NCBI GenBank assembly: GCA_018806915.1
Contig: JAGKQI010000100.1
Location: forward strand, 2,170,001-2,234,000
Source: Phytophthora colocasiae
Taxonomy: Eukaryota; Oomycota; Peronosporomycetes; Peronosporales; Peronosporaceae
Reading direction: 5' to 3'
Length of the DNA stretch: 64,000 nt
Shown: one piece after another, positions 31,731-42,524 of the stretch
How positions within the stretch are numbered: position 1 is the stretch's first letter
How the letters are laid out: every line of letters begins with the position of its first letter
The notes under the pieces: model-generated
Database searches by the model: none
What the model saw: the letters and a program-made list of their open reading frames with translations, nothing else
Told to the model about the DNA's origin: nothing
Position numbers and translations under genes: made by a program

Positions 31731-32345
31731 CGAGGAAGATCAGCAGGATCTAGTCACCTTAAATCGACTAGACGAGATCCTGATCCCCAAAACCGAAGAT
31801 CAGGTGGTGCGAGTGGCGGCAGTGGCTACACGAGCTACTCGGACAAGATCGGATGCCGCCGTCCTACAAGAAGAGTTAGTCAGAGCAGTGAGGATCGATT
31901 GAATCATGCGGGCGCAGGACGAAGAAACTTAGATCGCCGAATTGAAGAAATACCTGATCAGGCCGATCATGGACATCACTTAGGCAGAATCGCGATCCTA
32001 TAGCAAGATCGCGTCCGACTACGAGGTGGACAGGCACGATCTACTTTTCTACTGTCCTCCACGCCGAGATCGGACGTCGATCAGGCCCGACTGATGAAGC
32101 TGGTGATCCCAGAGACGCTACAACTGGATGTCCTGCACCATTATCATACGACTCTCGAAAGCGGACACCAAGGAATCGGACGTACCTAACAACGGATCCG
32201 GAGTCACTTCCAATGAAAAGGACTTTATCGGAGTGTGCAGAGGATCGTGGGGGAATGTGTGGATTGCAAGACAGGAAAAGGTAGACCCACTATCCAAGGC
32301 TAATCCCCACGAAATTTGCAAGCAATTTACCCGTTTCAGATTATA
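31731..32345 (+). pseudogene. pol: Element E linker and integrase zinc domain
   Basis: Several frames give VRVAAVATRATRTRSD, LVRAVRIDRIMRAQDEE (then a stop), IAELKKYL, and then LLFYCPP. The HHCC domain reads LHHYHTTLESGHQGIGRTY and ECVDCKTGKGRPTIQG. The sequence continues YPFQIIA, the strand just before the first catalytic Asp, and there the integrase core breaks off. Confidence 0.7.
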
Positions 32346-33067
32346 GCGACGGGTAGGATCCGAGATCGACGTTGGAGGCTACGATACCAGTCGGGTCTAC
32401 AAGGCACCACGATCGTGATCCTCGACGATGGCAATATAGGATCCAAGGATATTACCAACGGTCACGGGAACAGGTCAATGCCCGATCGCGGCAAGCGATC
32501 GCTAAACGAGCTGATCAACATAATGAGGGGATTGATCCTCACCGGATCGAAGCCGGATCCCAAGTTTGGCTGTACTTGGATCAAGTGAGAGAAGGTTACG
32601 GGCGCAAGTTGGCACACCTGTGGCACGTCCCGTTCCGAGTAGCCGAGAAGATTAATGAGTTCACGATCAAGCTGGAGGTTGCGGGATCGGGATACCACAT
32701 ATTCCCGATAGTTTATGTCTCGAGGCTGAAGCTAGTGCGGAATTTCCTTGACCGACCCCGTGTCGAGCTGACGGTAGACGAGGCCGATCACCAGGATTTC
32801 GACGAGACCCTGCTGCCAGAAGATAGTTGGAGCCTGGATCTAGAGGCTGATGAGTATGAGGTCGAACGAATTTCCGATATGCGGTGCGGGAAAAGGACCC
32901 GCTATGGCAGAATCTACCGGGAGTTTCTGGTGCATTGGGTCGGCTACGACAAACCGACCTGGGTCGATGAAGCTAATCTCAACTGTGAAGCTATACTGGG
33001 TGCGTTCCTGCGGGATCACGTGAACCGAAACCGGTTTGGCGTGATGCAGTCGCACGAAGAGGTGTAG
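32346..33067 (+). pseudogene. pol: Element E integrase C terminus and chromodomain after a core deletion
   Basis: The frame resumes with DPRSTLEATIPV and continues REQVNARSRQAIAKRADQHN, IEAGSQVWLYLDQVREGYGR, FPIVYVSRLKLVRNF and a chromodomain (YEVERISDMRCGKRTRYGR, FLVHWVGYDKPTWVDEANL). It ends GVMQSHEEV at 33067. About 200 residues holding all three catalytic acids are missing at a single joint near 32356. The rest of the frame is clean, 231 codons. Confidence 0.8.
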
Positions 33068-33402
33068 GTGGGTTGCTTTACCGTGATCGAGGAAGCTGAT
33101 GTAGAGAAAAATCCAAATCAGGGCGAGAATTGTATATTTGTGTATATGCATGTGAGCAGGGAATTTGACGTTGGAGAAAGGTGATCCTGAATGTCAAGAT
33201 GGGGATGAAGGAGGATCAAGCTCTCAAAACGATTGAGTAGGATGGGAATGACTATGGGAATGGAGATTACGAGAATTACGAACGGATTTCGAGAATTACG
33301 AGTGGAAATGTGAAGTATGCAGAACAACCCTAGCTGGGGATTCTGGGTCCGGACCAGGGGAGAAACCTCGCGCCTTGTTGCAGGTGATCGCGGTTCCGGC
33401 AG
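33068..33402. other. Element E 3' region and junction with element F
   Basis: No gene. A loose GGGAATG/GAGAATTACGA repeat occurs at 33240-33306. The purine-rich run at 33355-33365 could be a PPT, but no LTR follows. The switch to minus-strand family F sequence lies at about 33330. Confidence 0.35.
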
Positions 33403-34467
33403 TTAGAAGTCCAAGCACGACTTACGGGGAGCAGGAGAAGGATCGAACTTACTGAGGAGGCGGGGGATCCTGGTAGCGGGGTGGTTGACTGGCTCATTCC
33501 GATACTGGTTACGCCACGGATCCGCCTCATCGTACTCCTCCAGAGCCTCGATCAGGTTCGCTGGCTCAGGAATGTTCGCGTTGGGATCCGCCCGGTTGGC
33601 ACGCCGAGAGACCACACCGGGATACCAACGAACAGCATCCACTGCGGGGATGGGGAGGTGGAGGAATAACGGATCCAGTAAGATGTCGAGGTCGAACCAC
33701 TGATTGCACATCATGGCGGGGAAGGAGGCGAGGAATCGGCGCCAAGCAGACCCAGCGCGACCCCGTCTGGACTTGCGAGCAGCATAATACTGCTGCAGCT
33801 CGAGATCCGCGGCTTGCATGGCAGAAGTGATGTCGAGATTGTGGGTGGCCTACCAAAACGCCTGACGATGCCGTTCTTCCAGGACGCGATAAGTGACAGC
33901 TAAGGCCGCGAGGGGCGTTCCCTCCCTCTCATGTAGGTCGAGGTTGAACGTGAGGGGCCCTGGGTTCGCGAAGTCGTTCCACGGTCCCGGGCCATCAGAT
34001 CAAGCTGATGGCCCACGCCCGTAATCAACTCGTTAAGATAGTCGGTGCCGGGAGTCGGTGCAGGTCCAACCTGTATCCGAGAAGGGAACAGCCAACCCGA
34101 GGAGATCAGCAACCGTTTGGCCAAAGAGTTGGCGATCAGGCCCACGATCGAATATTGCCGATCACCTGTGGGTCCCATGGTTCGATGTCTCCCGCCGTGA
34201 AGGTACGTTGCCGATCGTAACCCGGGATGAAAGAGGCGACAGGGAACAGAGGTGGTTGGAGCCCGAGAGGCGGAGAACCGCCGAGAGGAGGCGACGGAGG
34301 AGGTGGCGGTGAATCTGGGGAAGATCCTGAAGGCGACAGGTTCGACCGTCCGGAGATGGGCTTGATCCGTCCGGAGACCCCGATCCACGAGCGCCAGAAG
34401 ATCTGCCTTTCGGAACCTGGCCGAATTCTCGCCGAGCTGATGAGATAGACCGTTGCCGAGCCATGCG
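33403..34467 (-). pseudogene. gag: Family F Gag, C-terminal half
   Basis: Continues the F Gag that begins at 45660. Removing element C joins EDDDAL (43946 side) to RMARQRSISSARREFGQVPK (34467 side) across one TAGGG. Going down the minus strand, frame-shifted pieces give FIPGYDRQRTFTAGDIEPWD, LNELITGVGHQLDLMARDRG and AVTYRVLEERHRQAFW. A clean 138-codon frame (33403-33819) follows: DLELQQYYAARKSRRGRAGS, AMMCNQWFDLDILLDPLF, LIEALEEYDEADPWRNQ, ending KSCLDF. I do not recognise a named domain. The assignment as Gag rests on continuity with the coiled-coil part behind the F LTR. Confidence 0.6.
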
Positions 34468-34472
34468 TAGGG
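34468..34472. repeat. Target site duplication of element C, left (TAGGG)
   Basis: TAGGG directly before TGTAATGGG; repeated at 43941-43945 directly after CCCCGTTACA. Confidence 0.9.
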
Positions 34473-34931
34473 TGTAATGGGTCTACCTAGACCTATTAGG
34501 TGGCGTACACGTGCGCTTACGTGTATGAGGAAGCGTGCAATTAGAATAGACTTAATTTAAGTATACTTATTTAAATAAGTATATTAAATCAAATATATCT
34601 AAATTAAACTGCAAATTACCGTAAAATGAGAACTGTTATTGAATTTGGCATAAGCCAATTATGGACCTCCTAAAACTGTTTGTTATCTATTTCTAAAGGG
34701 TCTGCCAACGTGTGGTTGGCAGAAACTCTGCTCAGTGATTGGTAGAAATCCGTTACTTTCTACCAATAATATGCACAAATGCACACGAACCATCCAATAA
34801 TGTGGTTCGCCCATGTATCCATTGGTGTGTACAGCACACCAAGGTCTGAGGCCCATTTCCAACCTCTAACAGTTATCCTAACTGTTAGAGTTACAAGTGG
34901 TACAACCACTTGTACGTGTAACCCCGTTACA
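34473..34931 (-). repeat. Element C 3' LTR
   Basis: On the plus strand TGTAATGGG to CCCCGTTACA, 459 bp. It differs from the 5' LTR mainly by a short CCATGTAT insertion near 34812 and a missing A near 34582. Nearly the whole LTR consists of successive hairpins. Confidence 0.92.
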
Positions 34932-34944
34932 CCATCCCCCCGTT
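34932..34944 (-). promoter_or_regulatory. Element C polypurine tract
   Basis: Minus strand AACGGGGGGATGG ends immediately before the 3' LTR start TGTAACGGGG. It is the expected plus-strand DNA primer position and fixes the element orientation. Confidence 0.65.
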
Positions 34945-35032
34945 AAGATTCGACGTGTCGGTCTCGATACGTCAATCAACAGAACTTGACAAGACCGTCA
35001 AGTTCCCGAGAGAAATCCGAGTGCATTTCGCA

Positions 35033-36580
35033 ATGGACTCGCCAACGCCCACGTCTCCGTCCGCTACTGCGGACGCGCAAGCCTCACCTGCTGCCTCTGC
35101 AGCAGGAACAACGACCTCAGCAGTGCCCACTAGCACTGCTGCTTCCAGCGGTCCGACAGAGAAGCTCTCTGTCACAAAGTACCATGCTCTCCATAAGGAG
35201 AAGCATGAGAAGAAGAAGAAGTCTTCTTCTCTAGCAGAGATTAAGAATCCTGCTGTCCCTCTCAAAGAACTCTTTGGAGAGGACTACGAAGACATCCTCG
35301 ACTATGAGGAGGATGTCGAGGAGGGGGAGGTTGTTGTCAAGGCTCCCGCTCCCGTGTCTTCGTCTGAAGACACGTCAGACCCACCCGTGGGATCTCGACG
35401 ACCTCGTGATGAGGCCTCGGACGCTTCAAGCTCGAAGCGTCCGCGCAGTGATGATGAAGCGTCCCCCATGTCGAGGGCGCTCACTGCCCCGCGCACTGAT
35501 CCGCCAGTGCGCACACCATGGATGCCTACTGAGGCTGAGATCCATGACCGGTTCGGTGCAAGTTCACCACCGAACCCGATACTGTTGTACTCATGCAACA
35601 GTATCAACGACGACGACGTCGCCGCTAAGGTTGTCTTTGAGTCCGAGACTCAAGGACGCGACTACTATATCGGACTCTTCCACGAGCTCCGATACTATGC
35701 AGCGAAGAAGACTTCGCGCAAGAGCAAAGTGCCAGAGTGGCAGGCACTTTGTCAGTCGTGGAATGCCTTTGTTGATAACTTCAACAAAGACCCGAAGGCG
35801 TATCGCGAGCGCGTTGCTGCGGCTCGCGATCGCTACTACACTTACACTACGCGTGGTAAGTGTGAACGCCTCCATGATCAGTCCATGGAAGCGGGGATCC
35901 CATGTGCCGTTCCCTTTGGCACACCCTGTCCGTGTTGACAACCTTTGGCAACACGTCTCACCGAAAGTGATCTCCTGGGGTACACGGTCGTCCGTGTACC
36001 CGATCACATCAAGGAACTCCGTGGTCGTATTGTGCCACGCGAAGCTCCGAGTGCTGTGGCTGACCGCAGCACTCCTCGTGCAGGGTTTAACCCTGCAAGT
36101 TATGGTGGGCTTCGTACGCCCTCACCATTTCCGGAACGTCCTCCATCAGGACGTTCGGCGGCTTCCATGTATCTCGATGGGGAGGAAATCCTCTCCAACG
36201 AATACGAAAACGAACCCCTTGAGAGTTCGTTCTCTTATGAGCCACAATCCGCTCAACAATCCAGCGGATCGCTCCACGCGCGTCGCGCAACGGCGGCGGA
36301 GGGGGTGGGAACACTCCCTCCGCATGGTCAACACTATGACCATGACGATCGTGCCCTGCACGATCGAGTTGCTGCGCTGGAGCAGACACAGAGCGCTGAG
36401 ATAGCTGCTCTGAAGCAGGAGGTTTGTGTCCTCCGTGCTGAGGTCTGCGAGGCAGCTCAGACTGCCTCGAACCTCTCGTCCGGTCTTGAGACGAGAGTGA
36501 ACCGGTTGATCGACCGTGTCGACGGTCTCGAGAAGGCCTTTCAGGCCTCTCGCACTCCTCAGTCGGACTACCAACCCTAG
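35033..36580 (+). pseudogene. Antisense reading frame in the 3' part of element C, one stop
   Basis: On the strand opposite to gag-pol, an ATG at 35033 opens a frame that runs 516 codons to 36580, broken only by a TGA at 35936-35938. A GTG start 26 codons upstream is also in frame. Features in order: a Ser/Ala/Thr/Pro-rich N terminus (MDSPTPTSPSATADA), a Lys-rich patch (KEKHEKKKKSSS), an acidic run (EDYEDILDYEEDVEEGE), a basic nuclear-signal-like patch (SSKRPRSDDEA), a mixed region that looks folded (WMPTEAEIHDRFGASSPPN, LLYSCNSINDDDVAAKVVF, YYIGLFHELRYYAAKKTSRK), and a C-terminal coiled coil (DRVAALEQTQSAEIAALKQE, ETRVNRLIDRVDGLEKAF). The last 494 bases overlap the integrase chromodomain frame antisense. 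Function unknown. Extra antisense frames at this position are known in some plant Ty3/gypsy elements. Confidence 0.6.
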
Positions 36581-38084
36581 GTAGTCCGTGCTGCACGTAC
36601 GGCTTCAACCGCCCGACGTAGAAGGTCGGGTGGAGCCTCATGCTGGACGGTATGTCCAGCCGGTACGCGTTGCCGTGCCGTTCAAGTGCTTTGAACGGCC
36701 CAATGAATCTTGGAGCAAGCTTGCTTGCTCCAAAGTCAGACACTGCATGTCTAGGTAGGTTTTGTGTAGCTAACAAAACTAATGAACCCTTTTCGAATTC
36801 ATTTGTGTTGCCTCTACCAACAGTATCAGCGTTCAGCTTCTGTCGATCGACAGAAGCTGCGATAGCATCTTGGACAAACCGTATGACGGCTTGTCTTCGC
36901 TGGACAAAGTCTAGCGCACCCGAGCTGAATCCTTTCAGCTTGTCGCCCTTGTCAGCAGCAGGCCCTGCCTGCTCGCTATCATCTCTCATGTCTGTGCCCG
37001 GCACAGACATCGCGCTCTCGTTCCTGCTCGAACGAGACGTCGCACGCGTCACCGCAGCTGATAGTGTGCTGCTATCAGTTGCATTCTGCGGTTGTTCAGA
37101 CGCAACCGTAGATCCTCCCCCACTTAAGGAGGAAGCTACCCCGCCGAGCATGCTCGGCAATCGTGGATGCCTCATGGCGTTCACGTAGAATGGTGTATGC
37201 CCTGTCGAGGCATGCACCGAGTTGTTGATGGCAAACTCTGCCATCGGCAAGCACTCGCTCCAATGCGGGAACGAGTGAGCGTAGCTCTTCAACGTGTCAC
37301 CCAGTACACGGTTGACACGTTCGGTCTGCCCATCCGTCTGCGGATGATCCGCAGTCGACATTGATAACTGTGAACCAAGAAGTGTAAACACTTCTTGCCA
37401 GAACCGCGCTGTGAAGCGTGGATCACGGTCCGACACAATGTCGAGCGGCATGCCATGGTGTTTGAACACCATGTCAACAAACAGTCGCGCAGTCTGCGCG
37501 GCTGTAACAGTAGCCGGGACGGCAGCAAGATGAACCATCTTGCTGAATCGGTCCACAAAGACAACGATGCCCGTCCTCCGCTTGCTGTCAGGCGGAAGAC
37601 CGAAGACAAAGTCCATGGACATGGACTGCCAACACTCCGACGGAGTCGGTAGTGATTGAAGAGGAGCCTGCGAGAACTGCGCAGGCTTCACGCGTTGACA
37701 AACCTCGCAAGCACGTACGTACTTGCGCACCCACTTGTACTGGTGGTGCCAGTAGAAGTCACGCGTGAGAAGAGTGTATGTCTTCTCACGACCCGGATGC
37801 CCTGCCGTGGGGGCATCGTGATACTCGAACATGATCCTCAACCGGAGGTCATGATCATTCGGAACGACAATGCGATCCGCATTGTCGTCTACTGCACTGT
37901 ACAACAGTAGGCCGTCGTGTACACGATAGCGGTGTACACGAGCTCGAAGATGAGGGGTTAGCTTCCGACGTGCCACGTCGGAAGGTGCTGCGAGGGACTC
38001 CAGCAGCCCCTTCGCGTCTGCATCCCTTGCATACGCGTTCTTCACGTCGTCAATCAACGTTGACGACGGCACACTTGTCCTCAC
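36087..38084 (-). CDS. pol: Element C integrase with chromodomain
   Basis: A 665-codon uninterrupted frame. The zinc domain has H89, H95, C126 and C129. The core has D158 (SMDFVFGLP), D219 (VSDRDPRFTARFW) and E255 (TDGQTERVNR). The spacings of 60 and 35 residues are typical of DD35E integrases. The GPY/F module (FIGPFKALERHGNAYRL, HPTFYVGRLKPY) follows, then an Arg/Ser/Gln-rich spacer. A chromodomain (ERIVAHKRTN, FRIRWRGFPPHRDTWKPP) runs to residue 665. The frame starts with GTG overlapping the RNase H stop (TCGTGAGG, 38081-38084) in a different phase, so it was probably fused to RNase H before a one-base change. All catalytic residues are intact. Confidence 0.88.
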   Translation of the reverse strand: MRTSVPSSTLIDDVKNAYARDADAKGLLESLAAPSDVARRKLTPHLRARVHRYRVHDGLLLYSAVDDNADRIVVPNDHDLRLRIMFEYHDAPTAGHPGREKTYTLLTRDFYWHHQYKWVRKYVRACEVCQRVKPAQFSQAPLQSLPTPSECWQSMSMDFVFGLPPDSKRRTGIVVFVDRFSKMVHLAAVPATVTAAQTARLFVDMVFKHHGMPLDIVSDRDPRFTARFWQEVFTLLGSQLSMSTADHPQTDGQTERVNRVLGDTLKSYAHSFPHWSECLPMAEFAINNSVHASTGHTPFYVNAMRHPRLPSMLGGVASSLSGGGSTVASEQPQNATDSSTLSAAVTRATSRSSRNESAMSVPGTDMRDDSEQAGPAADKGDKLKGFSSGALDFVQRRQAVIRFVQDAIAASVDRQKLNADTVGRGNTNEFEKGSLVLLATQNLPRHAVSDFGASKLAPRFIGPFKALERHGNAYRLDIPSSMRLHPTFYVGRLKPYVQHGLPRVGSPTEECERPERPSRDRRHGRSTGSLSSQDRTRGSRQSELPRRPQHGGHKPPASEQLSQRSVSAPAQQLDRAGHDRHGHSVDHAEGVFPPPPPPLRDARGAIRWIVERIVAHKRTNSQGVRFRIRWRGFPPHRDTWKPPNVLMEDVPEMVRAYEAHHNLQG

Positions 38085-39594
38085 GACGCCAACAGCGTTG
38101 GCGTCGTCTCCGCATAGTCAGGTCGACGCGATAACGCGTCGGCCACTACATTGAGTCTTCCGGGTTTGTACTCCACCCGGAAGTTGTACTCCGCGAAGAA
38201 GGACAACCATCTCGCCATACGTTGCGAGATGTGCGGCGACTTAATCGCCGTACGCAATGATGCGTGGTCTGTATAGACCACGAACGGTCTACTCCCAAGT
38301 AGATACACTCGGAACTTTGCGAGTGCATACTTCATGGCAAGGAGCTCCTTGTCATGTACGGGATAGTTACGCTCAGCTGGCTTCAGCTGACGCGATTGAT
38401 AGTAGACTACACGATCACGCCCTTCGTGATCGTGTTGCATCAATGCACATCCGATTGCAAAGTCGGATGCATCGCACACTACGTGGAATGGACGATCTTG
38501 GTCCGCCACGGCCAAGATCGGCGCTTCAGTCAAGCCCTGCTTGACTGCACCGAATGCCCCCTCGCACTCGGTCGTCCAAATCCACTCAGCTTCTTTCTTA
38601 AGAAGCTGTGACAACGGGCGAATCTTGCCCGCATAGTTCTCCACGTACTTGCACAAGTACGTGGCAAGCCCAAGGAACTGCCTCAGTTCCTTCACATTGG
38701 ATGGCGTGGGCCATTCATTGATCACTCTGACCTTCTCTGGGTCAGGGCGCACGCCGTCTTTCCCCACGAGACACCCCAGCACGGGTATCTCGCTCGCCCC
38801 GAAGATACACTTCTTCAGGTTCGCATAGAGCTTATGTTTCCTCATAAGCTCCAGCAGCATACGGAGATGCACCTTGTGCATCTCAATGTCCGTCTTCCCG
38901 TTCACAGCCCGGCTGTGGACGAACACGTCGTCGAAGTAACTCGGTGCGAAGTCGCGCACCGAGCGCAATAGATGCGTCACACATCTATTGAACGTTGCAG
39001 GGGCGTTCTTAAGCCCCTGTGGCATTACGAGCCACTCCCAAAGCATACCGCTTGGAGTGCTTACCGCTGTGAGAGGGATGTCCCTCTCACGCATGAGGAT
39101 TTGATAGAATCCATCACGCAGATCAAGAGCACTGAAGATAGTGCTCAAGGCCATCGAATCGATGATAACATCTTTTCGCGGTATCGGCGTCTGCGCCGGT
39201 ATCGTCGCATCGTTCAACTTGTTGTACGCATGAACGATGCGCCAGCCGCCCTGTGGTTTCTTAACACAGAACGTTGGGGCACTGTGCGGGGACTTTGATT
39301 CCCGCACTTGACCTGCAAGGCGACGACTTTCAAAGAAGTCGTCGATCGCTTGAACTTGTTCACGCGGCAGTGGCCACTGCCGTGTAACACAGTACTTCGT
39401 GCCCGGCACGAGATCAATCTCGTGCTGTACGCCCTTGTCCTTCGGAAGCTCCGAAGGAATCTCGTCCGGGAGTACATCCTTGTACTCCCGCAGAATCTCG
39501 TAATAGGGACTCGACTTCAACGAGTCCCAACTCTACTCCTCGAAGCGTTGCTTCTTGGTCTTCGCACTGAGGGAGTCATCACCCTCAGTGATCC
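38081..39594 (-). pseudogene. pol: Element C reverse transcriptase and RNase H
   Basis: The open frame (479 codons, 38081-39520) contains the RT fingers (APTFCVKKPQGGWRIVHAYN), the first catalytic Asp (FSALDLRDGFYQ, residue 133), LVMPQGLKNAPATFN and the YFDD box (residues 195-198). The thumb (LGCLVGKDGVRPD) and RNase H follow, the latter with D350 (VVCDASDFAIG), E392 (HDKELLAM), D418 (YTDHASL) and D461 (VADALSRRPDY). Upstream the same frame continues across a TAG at 39533-39535 (FEE-stop-SWDSLK) to the solo LTR at 39595. Precise removal of that LTR would make protease and RT one frame apart from this stop. Confidence 0.88.
39591..39594. repeat. Target duplication of the solo F LTR (ATCC), left
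   Basis: ATCC precedes TGTGGTGG and recurs at 40963-40966 after CACCACA. Collapsing the two restores the codons ...VVDG, ITEGDD... of element C Pol. Confidence 0.8.
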
Positions 39595-40962
39595 TGTGGT
39601 GGAGCGGATCTGGCCAAAATCTGGTTGAGGCCGATCGCGATCGCCACTTGCGCCCAGACACCGACTAACGGAGGGGGTCCCCCGATGATCCGTGATCTTG
39701 TTGCGTGTAGTGTTCACCTTGTGTACCCGTCGGTAGGCGGGTTACGCTCTTCCAGGTAACTTCTGAAGATGTCTTGGGACGAGAAGAAGGTCTTGGGTGA
39801 CGCAGGGGTTTGAGGCGGCGTGGAAGTTCTTCACTCCACCTCGGGGTACTTGATCCCGGTCGTAGGCGAGTTCTCGAGCCTTGATCCGGGTGCCTGGTTC
39901 TTGATCCAGGTCTTCCAATAGTCCAATGTTCGGGATTCAGTCCCTTCCTTTCGTTGTTTTCCGCTTCCGATAGCGGGGGTCTTGAGGGGGCGAGATTCGA
40001 CGGGATCCTTAGGCTAAACAACCAATTCCTTCCGATCCGATGTATGCACTTAAAGGATAGTTCACTAGATAGGGCAAAGCTGGCCAATATATTATCCAGA
40101 CTTAACCGCTATACTAGGTCACGTATCCTTACCTTCCTGACGCTTGTAGGGCCAATGTAGTTCCCGGTTCCAGGCGTAGCGAAGACACTTGAGTGGTTCA
40201 GGGCAAATTCGAGTCTCTTTATGGTTATTCCTATGCCTACTAATCCCATCCTGATTTACTATCCTACGATCACACGACACTGGCTACAGAGCTGATACCT
40301 AGCTTGATTCCCCTAACCCTGATCTTGAGCCGATTCCGTACTTAACCGAAGCTTGATCTCGCACTTAACCGAAGCTTGATCTCGTACTTAACCGAAGCTT
40401 GATCTCGCACTTAACCGAAGCTTGATCTCGCACTTAACCGAAGCTTGATCTCGCACTTAACCGAAGCTTGATCGCTGCCTGATCCCGCTTGGTGATCCTT
40501 CAAAGAATCCGGATCAGGCCACAAGAAGAGTCTGCGTCGCGCCTGGGGTTGACCTTGACCCGGAGCTGATCTCGTACTTATACGGGAGAGGATCATTGCG
40601 CGATCTTGCGTGATCTCGCTTCGTCGCCGCCCGGGGAAGTTGGATCGTGCTGTTAGAGGTTTCGGGGCGCCAGGGTAAGCTGATCATGCTCGCTTGGGGC
40701 CCCGTCATCGTTGATCGCGCGAGAACATCCTTGATTTCCCCATTCTTCCTCCGGCAGGATTCGGATCACCCACGAACACCGCTCCACCTGCTTCTTCGCC
40801 GGTGTCTCCGTTGCCTGTTCCCGGCGGGACCCATCGTACCTTCGTCTGATTCGACCCAGATCTGGCGATCACAGGTCCCCCTTGTCGCTCGTTCCGACTC
40901 TATTCGGGTTCGTGGCTGACATCGCCTCTCCGGGAAAAATTTTTTTCGTCCGCTTCACCACA
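39595..40962 (+). repeat. Solo family F LTR inserted in element C pol
   Basis: 1,368 bp with perfect TGTGGTG/CACCACA ends, a 4-bp target duplication and no internal region. It sits between protease and RT coding sequence in the opposite orientation to element C. This is the cleanest definition of the F LTR ends in the window. It probably arose by LTR-LTR recombination after a full F insertion, so F was active after C had inserted. Confidence 0.9.
40340..40473 (+). repeat. 23-bp minisatellite inside the solo F LTR
   Basis: Six consecutive units of ACTTAACCGAAGCTTGATCT followed by CGC or CGT (starts 40340, 40363, 40386, 40409, 40432, 40455), the last one incomplete. The other F LTRs have no such expansion at this place. 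Confidence 0.9.
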
Positions 40963-42524
40963 ATCCCATCGACGACGAGCTGCTTCAGCTCTTCGGCCTC
41001 GCGCTCCACTCTCTCGATATCCGAGAGAATGCAAATTTGTTCGATGCGTCCATCGTACAAGTCTCGTGCGAAGCGCTTCCAACTCATCGTTGGAAGTGCG
41101 GTCAACGCCGACGCACTCGTCGGCGGATTCTCCAACCGCATCCTCTGGTACTGTAACCCAGTACCAGTACGTGTCAAGACGTTCAACGTCTCGACACTCG
41201 GTGTCTGCACTGCAGATACACCCGTCTCAGTCCCGGACTGAGACTCGCAAAGCTCCCTGAGCTTGCGCCGCGAAGATCTACCGTGGAGCCCGGCTCCAGG
41301 TGCTCCACGTCCAAGGCATCGCACCTTGGACGGGACGTTATCGCAATCGTCAGCGGACTCCTTCCACTGACTCGCACTGTCAAGCCCTGCTTGAGTGCCG
41401 CTCATCGCGTGCAGCGCTGCTGCACGTGAGCACGCAGGTTGTTCGGGTGCTGGGCGTTTGCAACCGCCAGCACCTCCTGCCGCGCAGTCGGTTCCCTCAA
41501 CCGCTGCGCCTCCATCCGCTCCCGGAGCGGATGAAGCAACCGCATCGTCGACTCCCGGAGTCGACGTGCTCTCGCTAGCTTCCTGCGCTAGCGAGTGTTT
41601 GCTTGTACACATATCGTCAGCTCCCAGAGCTGACGCACGATCGCTAGTTCCCGGAGCTAGCAGCGACGCGCCAGTGGCGTCAGCTCCCAGAGCTGACGCA
41701 CGCCTTTCGGTTCCCCGAATATTATTTGCTTCGTCAACTCCCAGAGTTGACGCGACGTCGTCGGCGCGACCCTTGGAGGCTTGAACTACCTCCAAGGATA
41801 CCGGTAATACCGGTATGTTACCTTCTCTCAGGTGAATCGCATTCACCTGACCATCACTCATGTGACAAACATCATTCAGATGTTTACGCGTCAGGTGATT
41901 CACATTCACCTGACCATCACTCATGTGACCGCGACCCTTCGGCTCAGATTTCTGAGTCGACACACATTTTCTCACACCGACTCCCGGAGTCGTTGATGGT
42001 CGCCGGCGGCGATCGGAGGCAGCAGCGGCCGCCGCTGCCTCAACTGGGGATCCACATGCACCGGCCGGTGCATGTGCAGCACTGACAGGGCCATCGCTCT
42101 CTGTCGCGCATGTGTTGTTGAAGCGTACGAGCGTACGCTTCTCCCAGTTGATCACCGGGTCATGCCGTGCAAGCCACGGCATGCCTAATACCAAGTCGAA
42201 CTTATCGTCTAGATCCAAGACGATAAGATCTTCTACAAACGTCCTTCGTTTGTAAGAGAAGCGCACACGGACTACGCGCTTCTCAGTCCTCACGGTGGCA
42301 CCCGTTGCCAACCGCACCTCCAACACGCTGCGAGGCGTGTCGGCCTCTTCGAAGTCAAGCCTTCGAAGACTTCCCTGTCGAACAAAGTTGTTCGACGCGC
42401 CCGAGTCCACTAGGGCACGAAGAGAGTTCACTCTCTTCGACATCACGTTCAGGATGACAAGGTTTGGCTTGTCATCTTGCAGCTTACAGCGAGAAACCTT
42501 CTCGCTGGGGGCAGCAGTCCTCAT
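40963..42524 (-). pseudogene. pol: Element C protease and linker
   Basis: The minus-strand frame starts at about 42524 (residues MRTAAPSEKVSRC) and holds the aspartic protease motif ALVDSGASNNFVRQ, then LATGATVRTEKRVVRVRFSY, DLDDKFDLVLGMPWLARHD and VINWEKRTLVRF. A 250-residue linker with imperfect repeats (ASALGADA, TPGVDDA, APGADGG) follows. Each of those repeats is itself a hairpin at DNA level. Just before the solo LTR come helix-rich residues DIERVEREAEELKQLVVDG. The frame is open for 520 codons and then runs into the LTR. Confidence 0.85.

Noticed and set aside
33403..34467. A second antisense 3' frame, now behind element E
   Set aside because: It continues family F Gag exactly when element C and one TAGGG are removed, so it is F coding sequence and not an antisense gene of E.
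38078..38086. Programmed frameshift between RNase H and integrase of element C
   Set aside because: The frames overlap only at TCGTGAGG, with no slippery heptamer and no special structure beyond the family-wide hairpins; a one-base mutation is simpler.
38595..39520. YFDD instead of YLDD/YVDD in the RTs of C, G and H as a loss of activity
   Set aside because: The second position of YxDD is variable and both Asp are present; this is normal for the lineage.
40340..40473. CRISPR-like repeat
   Set aside because: Units are contiguous without spacers and lie in a retrotransposon LTR of a eukaryotic genome.
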